NCBI GenBank assembly: GCA_023426505.1
Contig: JAFAAP010000021.1
Location: 1 to 20,432, forward strand
Length of the DNA stretch: 20,432 nucleotides
From: Pseudomonadota bacterium
GTDB lineage: Bacteria; Pseudomonadota; Alphaproteobacteria; Rhizobiales; Beijerinckiaceae
Reading direction: 5' to 3'
The translations under genes were made by a program, and so were the position numbers. Positions 14,475-20,432 of this stretch are shown here, in pieces. The notes under the pieces were generated by a model. The model saw only the letters and a list, made by a program, of their open reading frames with translations. It did no database searches and was not told the origin of the DNA. Position 1 is the first letter of the stretch. Each line of letters begins with the position of its first letter.

Positions 14475-15071
14475 TTGTTTTCCAACGCGCGTACCTCCCA
14501 GATCCTGGCCGCGCTCGCATCCCAGCCGGGCGAGCGTCTGACGGTCCGAGACATCATGGCCGTTCTCCAGGACCGAGCCTTCGCTCTGCTGGTGGTGCTG
14601 CTCGGGTTGCCGAACTGCCTGCCGATGCCGCCGCCGATCCCTCTGGTCTGCGGTCTCCTTCTGGCCCTCGTGGCGATCCAGATCGTCTTCGGCCGGCCGA
14701 CGCCCTGGCTGCCGCGCGCGCTCCTGAACCGCTCCATCGCCCAGACCGACGTGGAGCGGGCGGTGGGGCGCGCGATGCCGGCCTTCCGCCGGCTCGAGCG
14801 GGTGTCGCGCCCGCGCATGACCTTTCTGGAGACGCCCATCGCCATGCGCATCATGGGGGCCGTCATCCTCGTGCTAGCGCTGGGACTTCTCTTCGCGCCG
14901 CCCTTCGTCGGCCAGATTCCCCTCGGCCTCGCGGTCTGCCTCGTGGGACTGGGGCTCGTGGAACGCGACGGCCTCGTAGTCCTCGGCGGCCTCCTCATCG
15001 GCACCGTCGGCCTGACGCTCAGCCTCGGCTTCGTCTACGCGATCCTGTCCGGGATCGAGACGCTGTTCTGA
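14475..15071 (+). CDS. exoD: Exopolysaccharide synthesis protein ExoD
   Basis: A 198-residue membrane protein of the ExoD family, known from Sinorhizobium meliloti, where exoD mutants are affected in exopolysaccharide production and alkali tolerance; its biochemical role is unknown. The N-terminal soluble part (GERLTVRDIMAVLQDRAFALL) followed by LLGLPNCLPMPPPIPLVCGLLLALVAIQ is the family hallmark, and two to three further hydrophobic helices follow from about residue 125 (MRIMGAVILVLALGLLFAPP and beyond). The start appears to be TTG at 14475: a stop codon in frame lies just upstream at 14457, and the next ATG (residue 28) would cut into the conserved region. GGGG lies a few bases upstream; initiation is probably weak. 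It converges on radC. Confidence 0.88.
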   Translation: MFSNARTSQILAALASQPGERLTVRDIMAVLQDRAFALLVVLLGLPNCLPMPPPIPLVCGLLLALVAIQIVFGRPTPWLPRALLNRSIAQTDVERAVGRAMPAFRRLERVSRPRMTFLETPIAMRIMGAVILVLALGLLFAPPFVGQIPLGLAVCLVGLGLVERDGLVVLGGLLIGTVGLTLSLGFVYAILSGIETLF

Positions 15072-15098
15072 TCGTCGCCCGGCCCGGGCTCAGATCAG
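15068..15098. terminator. Nested palindrome spanning both stop codons of convergent exoD and radC
   Basis: CTGATC (15068-15073) pairs with GATCAG (15093-15098), and GCCCGG (15077-15082) pairs with CCGGGC (15084-15089) around a single C, with symmetrical three-base internal loops. The exoD TGA (15069-15071) lies in the left outer arm and the radC stop (15090-15092) in the right internal loop. No T-run is present, so this is a possible factor-assisted bidirectional terminator or 3' end stabiliser. A one-base loop cannot form in RNA as drawn, so the innermost pairs would open. Confidence 0.45.
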
Positions 15099-15779
15099 CT
15101 TCAACCCCCTCAGGCTCGCATGGCCCTCGCGTCCGACGATGATGTGGTCGTGGACGGTGATGCCGAGGGGCTTGGCGACCTCAATGATCTCACGGGTGAT
15201 CTTGATGTCGGCGGGCGAGGGCGTGGGGTCGCCGGACGGGTGGTTGTGCACCAGGATTAGGGCTGAGGCGGAGAGTTCGAGCGCCCGCTTCACCACCTCG
15301 CGCGGATAGACCGGCGTGTGGTCGACCGTGCCCGATTGCTGCACTTCGTCGGCGATGAGGCCGTTGCGCTTGTCGAGAAAGAGCAGGCGGAACTGCTCCC
15401 TGTCCATGAACGCCATGGCGGCCCGGCAATAGTCGATCACCGAGGTCCAGGAGGACAGGACCTGGCGCTTGGCCACATCGCCCTTCACGAGCCGGCGCGC
15501 CGCCGCCTCCACCACTTTCAGGTCGGTCACGACGTTTTCGCCGATCCCGTCCACCTCCATGAGCCGGGCGGGTGGGGCGGCCAGCACCTCCGCGAAGGTG
15601 CCGAAGCGCTTGAGGAGTTCCTTGGCGATGGGCTTCACGTCCCGGCGCGGGATGAGCCTGAACAGGACGAGCTCCAGCAGCTCGTAGTCGGGCAGCGCAT
15701 CGCCCCCGACCTGCAGGAAGCGGGCCCGCAGGCGGTCGCGATGACCGTGATAATGGGGAGCGTCGTGGTTGTCGCTCAC
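15090..15779 (-). CDS. radC: RadC family protein (JAB/MPN domain, UPF0758)
   Basis: A 229-residue RadC protein. The N-terminal helical part with helix-hairpin-helix-like VDGIGENV at residues 76-83 precedes a JAB/MPN metallopeptidase-like domain whose metal motif is complete: His178, His180, Ser188 and Asp191 (HNHPSGDPTPSPAD). Historically linked to DNA repair, a link later shown to be largely mistaken in E. coli; the present role is unknown, though RadC homologues are also found on mobile elements. The start is GTG at 15779 with GGTGGA five bases upstream; the overlapping ATG at 15781 is out of frame and meets a stop at once. Divergent from the small membrane protein gene. Confidence 0.92.
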   Translation of the reverse strand: MSDNHDAPHYHGHRDRLRARFLQVGGDALPDYELLELVLFRLIPRRDVKPIAKELLKRFGTFAEVLAAPPARLMEVDGIGENVVTDLKVVEAAARRLVKGDVAKRQVLSSWTSVIDYCRAAMAFMDREQFRLLFLDKRNGLIADEVQQSGTVDHTPVYPREVVKRALELSASALILVHNHPSGDPTPSPADIKITREIIEVAKPLGITVHDHIIVGREGHASLRGLKLI

Positions 15780-15810
15780 ATCAGTCCACCGTCAGGCTTG
15801 CGTGATCTTA

Positions 15811-15833
15811 TGCAACCTTGAAAGGATGTTGCA
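15811..15833. promoter_or_regulatory. Imperfect inverted repeat between radC and the small membrane gene
   Basis: TGCAA at 15811-15815 pairs with TTGCA at 15829-15833, and CCTT (15816-15819) with AAGG (15822-15825), leaving an ATG bulge on the right. It lies 33 bases upstream of the small membrane protein start and 31 bases upstream of radC, a good position for an operator affecting both. I found no convincing promoter hexamers. Confidence 0.35.
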
Positions 15834-15866
15834 TCGGAGTGTCAAGCTCCAACGGCCGGAGGTGAT

Positions 15867-16112
15867 ATGGGATCTTACAAGTTCAAGCTGGCGTTGATCG
15901 TTGCTACCTCGGTCGTGGCGGGTCTTGCTGCGACGGCTGCAGCAGCGGTTCTCAGCTTCACTTTTCTTGTTGCCGTCTCGTTCTCTTCGTCAATGCTTCA
16001 CGACATTTTCAATTCTGTTCTCGGCCCCATTCTTATCCTGGATGGTCTTGGCTGGACCTTCTGGAAAACCTTTCTCTTGTCCTACCAGTTTTTGGTTCGG
16101 CATTTCTGGTAA
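15867..16112 (+). CDS. Hypothetical small membrane protein
   Basis: An 81-residue protein I do not recognise. It begins MGSYKFK, then a long hydrophobic stretch rich in Ala and Val (about residues 8-42, LALIVATSVVAGLAATAAAAVL onward), a short polar link (SSSMLHDIFNS), and a second hydrophobic segment (about 50-76) with several aromatic residues, ending RHFW. A two-helix membrane protein, or a cleaved signal peptide plus one helix, is likely. Support for translation is the GGAGG four bases before the ATG, in a near-perfect GGAGGTGAT. By hand count the gene is about 50% GC, well below its neighbours, and uses many TTT, TCT and CTT codons; this points to a recent arrival or weak selection. An overlapping frame at 15901-16164 lacks a ribosome site and is less likely. 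Confidence 0.65.
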   Translation: MGSYKFKLALIVATSVVAGLAATAAAAVLSFTFLVAVSFSSSMLHDIFNSVLGPILILDGLGWTFWKTFLLSYQFLVRHFW

Positions 16113-16113
16113 G

Positions 16114-16140
16114 AAAAAGGCCGTGACTGCGCACGGCCTT
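16114..16140 (-). terminator. Intrinsic terminator of map
   Basis: On the minus strand AAGGCCGTG and CACGGCCTT form a nine-pair stem (16140-16132 with 16125-16117) around a six-base loop, followed by a T-run (16118-16114) starting in the stem. It lies just after the map stop codon at 16146. On the plus strand the same hairpin follows the small membrane gene stop directly but has no T-run there, so it may stop that transcript less efficiently. Confidence 0.88.
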
Positions 16141-16145
16141 GAGGC

Positions 16146-16970
16146 TCATTGGGCCACGCCGTAGGGCGGCTTGTCGTAGCCCTTGGGCGAGTAGGTGAAG
16201 ACCTCGACGCCGGTCTCGGTCACGCCCACCGTGTGCTCGAACTGGGCCGAGAGGGAACGGTCGCGGGTCACGGCGGTCCAGCCGTCCGAGAGCACCTTCA
16301 CCTGGGGACGGCCGAGATTGATCATCGGCTCGATGGTGAAGAGCATGCCGGGCTTCAGCTCCACGTTGTAGGCCGGCTCCACGTAATGGAGGATCGTCGG
16401 CGAATCGTGGAACACGCGGCCGAGGCCGTGGCCGCAGAAGTCGCGGACGACCGAGCAGCGCTCGGCTTCCGCGTAAGACTGGATGGCGGCCCCGATATCG
16501 TTCGTGGTCGCGCCCGGCTTCACTGCGGCAATGCCGCGCATCAGGCACTCGTAGGTGATCTCGCACAGGCGCTGGGCCCGGCGAGACACCTCGCCGATGT
16601 AGTACATGCGGCTCGAATCCCCGTGCCAGCCGTCGAGGATCAGGGTCACGTCGATATTGACGATGTCCCCGTCCCGCAGGGGCTTGTCGTTGGGAATCCC
16701 GTGGCAGACCACATGGTTGATCGAGGTGCAGATCGTCTTGGTGTAACCCCGGTAGTGCAGGCAGGCCGGATAGGCGCCGTGGTCCCGGATGAACTCGAAG
16801 GCGATCCTGTCGAGGAAATCGGTGGTCACGCCGGGCTGGGCGTGCTCCGCCAGCAGGTCGAGGCATTCGGCGGTCATGCGGCCGACCTTCCGCATGGCTT
16901 CGAACGCTTCCGGCCCGTGAAGCGGGATCTCGGAAACCCGCTTGCGTTCCATAACGTCGGTGTCAGTCAT
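16146..16970 (-). CDS. map: Type I methionine aminopeptidase
   Basis: A 274-residue cytosolic metalloprotease that removes the initiator methionine from new proteins. All five metal ligands of the pita-bread fold are visible: Asp107 (NIDVT), Asp118 (WHGDSSRM), His181 (GHGLGR), Glu214 (FTIEPMI) and Glu245 (AQFEHTV); the VVCHGIPND segment holds the substrate-side histidine at about residue 90. Length is slightly above the usual 250-265, with an N-terminal tail of about 18 residues. Two ATGs are adjacent (16973 and 16970); AGGA lies three bases before the first and six before the second, so I chose the second. A strong terminator follows. Divergent from the FkbM methyltransferase gene. Confidence 0.95.
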   Translation of the reverse strand: MTDTDVMERKRVSEIPLHGPEAFEAMRKVGRMTAECLDLLAEHAQPGVTTDFLDRIAFEFIRDHGAYPACLHYRGYTKTICTSINHVVCHGIPNDKPLRDGDIVNIDVTLILDGWHGDSSRMYYIGEVSRRAQRLCEITYECLMRGIAAVKPGATTNDIGAAIQSYAEAERCSVVRDFCGHGLGRVFHDSPTILHYVEPAYNVELKPGMLFTIEPMINLGRPQVKVLSDGWTAVTRDRSLSAQFEHTVGVTETGVEVFTYSPKGYDKPPYGVAQ

Positions 16971-16993
16971 CATGAATCCTTGAGGTTACGGCG

Positions 16994-17021
16994 AATGTAG
17001 GGATTGGCGCGCCCGACGCAA
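16994..17021 (-). promoter_or_regulatory. Candidate promoter of map
   Basis: On the minus strand TTGCGT (17021-17016) and TACATT (16999-16994) are 16 bases apart; TACATT keeps four of six -10 bases and TTG of the -35 is kept. The -10 element is about 20 bases before the start codons, giving a short leader. A separate six-base inverted repeat CTTGCG/CGCAAG at 17051-17069 lies upstream. Confidence 0.33.
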
Positions 17022-17133
17022 GCGAAGACATGAGGCCTTACCCCGCCCGGCTTGCGAATAGCCCGCAAGGGTGTCATGACCACGCCCGGCGGCCGTCCTG
17101 CGCCGTCTGCTTTGGATTCCTTCGATTTTGATA

Positions 17134-17961
17134 ATGAACGATCTTCGTCCCTTTGGCGCCCTGGCGCCGTCAGGCTTCTCCCAGTGGGTGATTGAGCGCA
17201 CCCGGGCCCTGCCGCAGAGCTGGGCCGGCCGCAGGCTGGCCATGGGCCTGCGCCACCTGGCCCTCGGGTTCATGAAGCGGGGCCCGGTCGATCTGGAGAC
17301 GTTCGGCATCCGGATGCGGCTCTATCCCTACAACAACATCTGCGAGAAGCGCATCCTCTTCACGCCGCAATATTTCGACCCGGAAGAGCTCGAGCTGCTG
17401 GAGAAGCGGGTCTCCGACAACTTCACCTTCGTGGATATCGGGGCGAATGTGGGCTGGTACTCCCTGTGGGTGGCCTCCCGGGCCGGAGCGTCGGCCCGCA
17501 TCCTCGCCCTGGAGCCGCAGCCGGAGATCTTCGACCGGCTCACCTACAACATCCGGCTGAACCCCTTCGGCACCATCAAGGCGGTGGCCTGCGCGGTGGC
17601 CGACAAGACCGGCGAGCTGACCCTGTTCCTCGACCCCAAGAACCGGGGCGAGTCGAGCGTCAAGATCGTGGGATCGAGCCCGTCGGACACCCTGCGTGTC
17701 CCGGCCGTGACCCTTCTCGACCTGCTGCGACGGGAGGGCTTCACCCGCGTCGACGCGGTCAAGCTCGACGTGGAGGGCGCCGAGGACCTGATCCTCGACC
17801 CGTTCTTCCGTGACGCCCCGGCCTCCCTGCATCCGTCCCTGTTCATCATCGAGGACGGCCGGGACAAGTGGCAGGCCGACCTTCCGAAGCTGCTCGAAGG
17901 CCACGGCTACCGGCTGGCGCTCCAGACTCGGCTCAACCTGGTCTACGAGAAGGCGCGGTAG
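17134..17961 (+). CDS. FkbM family methyltransferase
   Basis: A 275-residue SAM-dependent methyltransferase of the FkbM family, whose members methylate hydroxyl groups of polyketides, sugars or glycolipids. The SAM-binding motif FVDIGANVGWYS is at residues 99-110, the acidic end of strand beta 2 at LALEPQP, and the family hallmark KLDVEGAE at 210-217; IIEDGR follows on the last core strand. About 70 residues precede the catalytic domain. The ATG at 17134 is taken as start; a TTG two codons earlier is also open and neither has a clear Shine-Dalgarno sequence. No glycosyltransferase lies next to it, so the substrate is unknown. The GNAT gene follows after 25 bases. Confidence 0.88.
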   Translation: MNDLRPFGALAPSGFSQWVIERTRALPQSWAGRRLAMGLRHLALGFMKRGPVDLETFGIRMRLYPYNNICEKRILFTPQYFDPEELELLEKRVSDNFTFVDIGANVGWYSLWVASRAGASARILALEPQPEIFDRLTYNIRLNPFGTIKAVACAVADKTGELTLFLDPKNRGESSVKIVGSSPSDTLRVPAVTLLDLLRREGFTRVDAVKLDVEGAEDLILDPFFRDAPASLHPSLFIIEDGRDKWQADLPKLLEGHGYRLALQTRLNLVYEKAR

Positions 17962-17986
17962 AGGGGCTGCCGAGGGAAGAAACGCC

Positions 17987-18502
17987 GTGACGCCTTCCTT
18001 CACCATCCGTCGTCTCGACCCGGCCGACGCCGAGGACTACCGGGCGATCCGCCTGAAGGCGCTGCTGACCGCCCCGGAGGCGTTCGGGGCCGTCCACGCG
18101 GTCGAGTCCGCCCGGCCGCTGGAGGATTTCGCCGAGCGGCTCGCGAGCTCGGCCGTGTTCGGCGCCTACCTCGACGGACGCATCGTCGGAATGGCCGGTT
18201 TCAAGCAGGAGACCGGACCAAGGGACAGCCACAAGGGCTTTGTCTGGGGCTTCTTCGTGGAGCCGGAGGCGCGAGGGCAGGGCGTCGGGGCTACCCTTAT
18301 GGAAGCGCTCGTCGCCCATGCGAGCGATGTTGTCGAGCAACTGACACTGGCGGTCGTCTCGTCCAACGCCGGGGCCATTGCTCTCTATGAGCGCTTCGGG
18401 TTCCGGAGCTACGGCGTCGAGCCGCGGGCCCTCAAAGGCCCGGACGGTTATGCCGACGAGGTGCTGATGGTGCGCTTCCTGGCTGAGCCTAGCGTGGCGT
18501 GA
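17987..18502 (+). CDS. GNAT family N-acetyltransferase
   Basis: A 171-residue acetyl-CoA-dependent N-acetyltransferase. The fold pattern is clear: N-terminal FTIRRLDPADAEDYRAIRLKAL, then the beta 4 strand and acetyl-CoA pyrophosphate loop GFFVEPEARGQGVGATLM with R-G-Q-G-V-G-A at residues 96-102, and the C-terminal LTLAVVSSNAGAIALYERFGF containing the N--A--LYE--GF motif. The substrate is unknown. The start is GTG at 17987, since no ATG fits in frame; AGGGAAG lies about 9 bases upstream. It follows the FkbM gene by 25 bases, probably in one operon, and its 3' end overlaps convergent sfsA by 14 bases. Confidence 0.88.
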   Translation: MTPSFTIRRLDPADAEDYRAIRLKALLTAPEAFGAVHAVESARPLEDFAERLASSAVFGAYLDGRIVGMAGFKQETGPRDSHKGFVWGFFVEPEARGQGVGATLMEALVAHASDVVEQLTLAVVSSNAGAIALYERFGFRSYGVEPRALKGPDGYADEVLMVRFLAEPSVA

Positions 18503-19208
18503 CGATCGGGACCGGCCGGTCGATGACGACCTCCTCGGTCGAGATGCGGCAGACATAGGCGTAGGATTCTACCCCCGCCGCGAGGGCGTGCCGGAAGGCC
18601 CTGTCGTAGGCCGGGTCGATGTCGCGGGCGACGTCGAAGCGCTCCGCCTCCATCTGGATCACGTAGACGAGAGCGGCCCTGGCGCCCGCCGCGACCATGT
18701 CGGCCAGCTCGTAGAGGTGCTTGGCGCTGCGCGCCGCGACGCAGTCGGGAAATTCCGCGAAGCCCGCCTGCCGCATGAGGTGGCAGTTCTTCACCTCGAG
18801 ATAGCAGGGCGGCGCGCCGTCCTTCTCCAGCAGGAAGTCGACCCGGCTGTTGCGGCCGTACTTCACCTCCGGCCGGATGCGGTCGTAGCCCGCGAAGGGG
18901 GCGAGGCGGTCGTCCCGCAGGGCCTCGGCCACCAGGAGGTTCGGGCGCGAGGTGTTGATGCCGACGAGCTGATGCGGGCCGCCGCCGGCCGGAACCTCGA
19001 TGAACTCCCAGTCGTACTTGAGCTTGCGGGCCGGATTCGTGGCGCGGGCGAGATACACCCGGCTCCCTGGTTCCTTCAGGCCCATCATGGCGCCCGGATT
19101 GGCGCAATGGGCCGTCACCTGCTCTCCGGTCGTGAGAACGATGTCGGCGAGAAAGCGTTTGTAGCGCTCGACGAGCCGTCCTTCGAGGAGGGGTTCTTGA
19201 AAACGCAT
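18489..19208 (-). CDS. sfsA: DNA/RNA nuclease SfsA
   Basis: A 239-residue SfsA protein. The family was named from a sugar fermentation phenotype in E. coli and is now regarded as a nucleic-acid-binding nuclease with an N-terminal OB-fold and a PD-(D/E)xK domain. Visible blocks: EGRLVERYKRFLADI at the start, AHCANPGAMMGL at 33-44, the LVGINTSRPN segment at 81-90, and the catalytic elements Asp124 (SRVDFLL) with Glu138 and Lys140 (YLEVKN). Length is standard (about 235). The ATG at 19208 matches the family's N-terminus (MRF-x-PL-x-G); the ribosome site is weak (TGGACC). Overlaps the GNAT gene tail to tail. Confidence 0.93.
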   Translation of the reverse strand: MRFQEPLLEGRLVERYKRFLADIVLTTGEQVTAHCANPGAMMGLKEPGSRVYLARATNPARKLKYDWEFIEVPAGGGPHQLVGINTSRPNLLVAEALRDDRLAPFAGYDRIRPEVKYGRNSRVDFLLEKDGAPPCYLEVKNCHLMRQAGFAEFPDCVAARSAKHLYELADMVAAGARAALVYVIQMEAERFDVARDIDPAYDRAFRHALAAGVESYAYVCRISTEEVVIDRPVPIVTPR

Positions 19209-19328
19209 CGGGGTCCATCATGAAAGGAGAACGGCTCCCTAGCAGGGGAGAAGTCACGCCTACAACCCGAAGGCTCGCTTGAGAATTGCCGTTTCTGACG
19301 CTAAACGCCCACAAAAGGATCGCAGCGC

Positions 19329-20075
19329 ATGGCCACCTCCGTCACAGCCGCCCTTCTCATCATCGGCGATGAGATCCTCACGGGGCGCACCAAGGACAAG
19401 AATATCGGCTACATCGCCGAGTACCTGACCGGGATCGGCATCGACCTGCGCGAGGTGCGCGTCGTTCCGGACGTGGAGGAGGAGATCGTGGCGGCGGTCA
19501 ATGCGCTGCGCAGCCGCTACACCTACCTCTTCACCACTGGCGGCATCGGCCCCACCCATGACGACATCACGGCGGACTCGGTCGCCAAAGCTTTCGGCGT
19601 TGGCATCGGCGTCGATCCGCGGGCGGTCGCCCTGCTGCGGGAGCGTTACCAGCCGCACGAGCTGAACGAGGCGCGCCTGCGCATGGCCCGGATCCCGGAG
19701 GGCGCCGATCTCATCGAGAACCCCATCTCCAAGGCGCCCGGCTTCCGGATCGGCAACGTCTTCGTCATGGCGGGCGTGCCTGCCATCATGCAGGCCATGC
19801 TCGACATCGTCGCGCCGTCTCTCCAGACGGGCGCCCGCATGGTCATCGAGACCATCGAGGCCGAAGGGCTGCCCGAGGGCATCTATGCCGAGGGTCTGAG
19901 CCAGATCGCCTCGTCCAGCGAGGGCGTGTCCATGGGATCCTATCCCTCGTTCTCGGCGAGCGGCTTCCGCAACCAGATCGTCGTGCGGGGCAAGGACCCG
20001 GACGCGGTTGCGAAGGCCAGTGCCGCCGTCCGTGAGCTTCTCGGTCGCCTCAAGGGCGACCGGGCGCCCCTGTGA
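19329..20075 (+). CDS. CinA-like competence/damage-inducible protein A, molybdopterin-binding domain only
   Basis: A 248-residue protein with the MoaB/MogA-type molybdopterin-binding (MoCF_biosynth) fold of CinA: LLIIGDEILTGRTKDKN at the N-terminus and FTTGGIGPTHDDITADSVAKAF at about residues 69-90 are diagnostic, followed by the KAPGFRIGNVFVMAGVPAIM segment. It lacks the C-terminal nicotinamide-nucleotide amidase domain of full-length CinA (about 420 residues), as is usual for this stand-alone version in Alphaproteobacteria. In CinA this domain has been linked to ADP-ribose pyrophosphatase activity; whether that holds here is unknown. AAAGGAT lies about 8 bases upstream of the ATG. Divergent from sfsA, with gpt 41 bases downstream on the same strand. 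Confidence 0.9.
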   Translation: MATSVTAALLIIGDEILTGRTKDKNIGYIAEYLTGIGIDLREVRVVPDVEEEIVAAVNALRSRYTYLFTTGGIGPTHDDITADSVAKAFGVGIGVDPRAVALLRERYQPHELNEARLRMARIPEGADLIENPISKAPGFRIGNVFVMAGVPAIMQAMLDIVAPSLQTGARMVIETIEAEGLPEGIYAEGLSQIASSSEGVSMGSYPSFSASGFRNQIVVRGKDPDAVAKASAAVRELLGRLKGDRAPL

Positions 20076-20116
20076 GAGTTATCGTCTCCAACCAGTAGCC
20101 TTAGAAGAGCAAAACA

Positions 20117-20432
20117 ATGTCCCCGACCTCTCCCAAAGCCTTCCCCGTCTCCTGGGACCAGTTCCACCGCGATTGCCGGGCGCTCGCCTGGCGCCTGGCC
20201 TCGGCCGGCCCGTTCGAGGCGATCGTCTGCATCACCCGTGGCGGCCTCGTGCCGGCGGCCATCGTGGCGCGCGAGCTCGACCTGCGGCTCATTGAGAGCG
20301 TCTGCATCGCGAGTTACCACGACTACAAGAGCCAGGGCGAGCTGCAGGTGCTGAAGGATATCGCGCCCTCGATCAAGGCCGTGGGAGACGGCAAGGGCAA
20401 GGGCGTCCTCGTGATCGACGACCTCACCGATA
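20117..20432 (+). CDS. gpt: Xanthine phosphoribosyltransferase, 5' part (cut by window edge)
   Basis: The frame from the ATG at 20117 stays open to the window end (105 codons). It reads MSPTSPKAFPVSWDQFHRD at the start, then IVCITRGGLVPAAIVAREL, SVCIASYHDY, and ends in VLVIDDLTD, the beginning of the PRPP-binding loop of type I phosphoribosyltransferases. The RGGL-P-A--AREL block and the VCI-SY strand closely follow E. coli Gpt, which salvages xanthine and guanine to XMP and GMP at the inner face of the membrane. E. coli Gpt has 152 residues, so roughly the last third is missing here. The ribosome site is weak (AGAAGAG). Probably co-transcribed with the CinA-like gene. Confidence 0.92.
   Translation, partial: MSPTSPKAFPVSWDQFHRDCRALAWRLASAGPFEAIVCITRGGLVPAAIVARELDLRLIESVCIASYHDYKSQGELQVLKDIAPSIKAVGDGKGKGVLVIDDLTD

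Noticed and set aside
15901..16164. Alternative 87-residue frame overlapping the small membrane protein.
   Set aside because: No ribosome site at its start, runs through the map terminator hairpin into the end of map, and the overlapping frame at 15867 has a near-perfect Shine-Dalgarno sequence.
17051..17069. Six-base inverted repeat CTTGCG/CGCAAG between map and the FkbM gene.
   Set aside because: Short, no T-run, and expected by chance at this composition; not enough to call a site.

Overview
The window looks like ordinary high-GC chromosome from an alphaproteobacterium of the Hyphomicrobiales (Rhizobiales), plausibly close to Methylobacterium or Microvirga; the genus is an inference. The basis is the high GC content, a Usg-family gene, a small DUF6867-type membrane gene inside a liv transporter cluster, palindromic intergenic repeats of a type familiar from this order, and mostly core or widely conserved genes. 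I see no phage, transposase, integrase, CRISPR array, tRNA or rRNA. The two edges cut genes: the first codons of a probable ribulose-phosphate 3-epimerase (minus strand, 1-34) and the 5' third or more of a xanthine phosphoribosyltransferase (plus strand, from 20117).

Layout. 1-2219: partial rpe, a divergent DadA-type FAD oxidoreductase, and a convergent short-chain dehydrogenase that is translationally coupled (ATGA) to a P1/DmpA-type N-terminal-nucleophile peptidase (2216-3208). 3303-4965: a short CcdA-type thiol-redox membrane protein, a DUF1203 protein and a convergent ACT-domain protein. 5052-10747: six minus-strand genes, livH-livM-livG-livF-DUF6867-livK, for a branched-chain (or related) amino-acid ABC importer. 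livM, livG, livF and DUF6867 overlap by 1-4 bases at each junction. livK is separated from DUF6867 by about 240 bases holding two palindromic repeats and a leader hairpin, and it ends in a textbook intrinsic terminator. 11023-13892: a RutF-like flavin reductase, with a formyltransferase and a patatin-like lipoprotein on the opposite strand. 14099-15779: usg, exoD and convergent radC. 15867-16112: a small two-helix membrane protein of unknown function and unusually low GC. 16146-20432: methionine aminopeptidase, an FkbM-type methyltransferase, a GNAT acetyltransferase, convergent sfsA, a CinA/MoaB-type molybdopterin-binding-domain protein and gpt.

The liv cluster is the only clear multi-gene machine: LivK would bind the ligand in the periplasm, LivH and LivM form the channel, LivG and LivF hydrolyse ATP, and the coupled DUF6867 membrane protein is a candidate accessory subunit. 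The other genes are mostly single genes or pairs. I did not find an obvious new multi-gene system. The most worthwhile leads are the DUF6867 protein, paired palindromes in the usg/patatin divergent promoter, inverted repeats enclosing both stop codons at two convergent gene ends, the low-GC orphan membrane gene, and the twin repeats ahead of livK.
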